A stretch of 13,573 nt of DNA from Halobacteriales archaeon QS_9_68_42. GTDB lineage: Archaea > Halobacteriota > Halobacteria > Halobacteriales > Haloarculaceae. A model generated the notes under the pieces. That model saw only the letters and a list, made by a program, of their open reading frames with translations, did not search any database and was not told the DNA's origin. Both the position numbers and the translations under genes were made by a program. The stretch lies in the NCBI GenBank assembly GCA_003022905.1, contig PXSE01000083.1, positions 1 to 13,573 on the forward strand. The letters run 5' to 3'. Below, piece by piece: positions 12,808-13,573 of the stretch; positions within the stretch are counted from its first letter, which is position 1, and each line of letters opens with the position of its first letter.

Positions 12808-13573
12808 TCAGAGGTCGACGGCGAACGGCGCGAACCCGTCGGCGTCGGCCGCGATACCGGCCAGCAGGTCGGCCGCGGCGTCGAGGTCCGCGAGGTCGAC
12901 CACTTCCACCGGGGTGTGCATGTACCGGTTCGGCAGTCCCACGTTCAGCGAGGGGATGCCGCCCCGTGCGGTGTAGAAGGCGTCGGCGTCGGTACCCGTC
13001 GAACTGCCGGCGGCCTGCAACTGGACCGGCAGGTCGGCCTCCGCGGCGACGGTCCGTGCGGCTTCGACCAGCCGGGGGTGGTTGGCGCTCCCCCGGGCGA
13101 CGACCGGGCCGCCGCCCAACTCCACGCCGTTCCGTTTCCCGCCAGGGACGTCGGGGTGATCGGTGGCGTGGGTCACGTCGGCCGCCACGACCGCGTCCGG
13201 GTGGAGGTCGAACCCCACCATCGCGGCACCTTTCAGGCCGATCTCCTCCTGGACGGTCGAGACGGCGTAGACGGTCGCCGCAGGGTCGTCGGCAACGGCC
13301 CGTCGGAACCCCTCGGCGGCCGCCCAGGTCCCGACCCGGTTGTCCATCCCGCGGGCGGCGAGGCGGTCACCCGAAAGCTCCCTGCGGTCGGCGTCCAGCG
13401 TTATCGGGTCGCCGACATCGACGAGTTCGCGCGCCGCGTCGCCGCTGTCGGCGCCGACGTCGACGTACTGCTCGCTGATGTCGGCGTAGGAGCCGTTCTC
13501 GCCGCGGTCCCGGAGGTGGATCGCCGTCTGGCCGACGACGCCCTCGACCGGGCCGTCGTCGGTGTGGACCGTC
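12808..13573 (-). CDS. M42-family metallo-aminopeptidase (5' end outside window)
   Basis: The C-terminal 254 residues of a dinuclear zinc (or cobalt) aminopeptidase of the M42/TET type, which trims peptides in the cytosol as large oligomers. Motifs in order: VHTDDGPVEGVVGQTAIHL, LVDVGDPITLDA, RGMDNRVGTWAA with the bridging Asp, VSTVQEEIGLKGA with the catalytic and metal-binding Glu pair, VAADVTHATDHPD, GGGPVVARGSANHP, LQAAGSSTGTDADAF and PNRYMHTPVEVVDL with the metal-binding His. The frame stays open to the window edge, so the first Met seen at 13347 is internal and not the start. All visible family residues are intact, which contrasts with the damaged hisC and purF in the same window. The missing N-terminal part should carry the first metal-binding His. 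Confidence 0.95.
   Translation of the reverse strand, partial: TVHTDDGPVEGVVGQTAIHLRDRGENGSYADISEQYVDVGADSGDAARELVDVGDPITLDADRRELSGDRLAARGMDNRVGTWAAAEGFRRAVADDPAATVYAVSTVQEEIGLKGAAMVGFDLHPDAVVAADVTHATDHPDVPGGKRNGVELGGGPVVARGSANHPRLVEAARTVAAEADLPVQLQAAGSSTGTDADAFYTARGGIPSLNVGLPNRYMHTPVEVVDLADLDAAADLLAGIAADADGFAPFAVDL

Noticed and set aside
1..13573. CRISPR array, tRNA, rRNA or replication origin
   Set aside because: No regularly spaced direct repeats, no tRNA cloverleaf and no origin-type repeat cluster were found. The hairpins seen are isolated or belong to the two TnpB-type elements.

Overview
The window is a piece of a haloarchaeal (class Halobacteria) chromosome. The evidence is high G+C, strongly acidic proteins, TATA-type promoters about 24-30 nt upstream of start codons without Shine-Dalgarno sites (leaderless mRNAs), and archaea-specific genes: aMBF1, LSm next to ribosomal protein L37e, an AK6/Fap7-like kinase, and a haloarchaeal-type TnpB. 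I cannot name the genus safely.

Layout. (1) 1-2882: the 3' end of a + strand gene runs into a - strand block: hisC (broken), an AK6-like kinase and a CDP-alcohol phosphatidyltransferase, joined by ATGA overlaps, then aMBF1 39 nt further on. (2) 2997-5303: a small ORF of unknown function overlaps mobA (molybdenum cofactor guanylyltransferase), followed by a frameshifted SDR gene. On the opposite strand is a YqeC-like gene, a second molybdenum-cofactor-related gene. (3) 5384-6701: a CopD-like membrane protein, converging on a small zinc-ribbon-like gene and an FAH-family hydrolase that seems to lack an internal segment. (4) 6959-8388: a four-helix membrane protein, a roughly 570-bp gene-free structured element (7473-8044) that looks like a TnpB element without its tnpB, and a DUF1328 membrane peptide. 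(5) 8665-10617: purF (broken), L37e and LSm. (6) 10682-12280: an IS200/IS605-type element with a small RHH-like gene overlapping a tnpB that carries one in-frame amber stop. (7) 12293-end: a coiled-coil membrane protein and an M42 aminopeptidase, cut by the window edge.

Two signals stand out. The first is the TnpB element: a predicted DNA-binding peptide is overlapped by tnpB, an inverted repeat brackets the likely TATA box, and an RNA-like three-way junction sits just after the tnpB stop. Most of that 3' architecture reappears without tnpB at 7907-8027. The second is a cluster of lesions in otherwise well-conserved genes: hisC loses about 71 nt including the HNPTG motif, purF loses about 80 nt including the PRPP loop, the FAH-family gene lacks about 30 codons, and the SDR gene has a small frameshift in GGGC repeats. 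Because hisC and purF are normally needed for prototrophy, an assembly or sequencing fault must be ruled out before reading this as genome decay.
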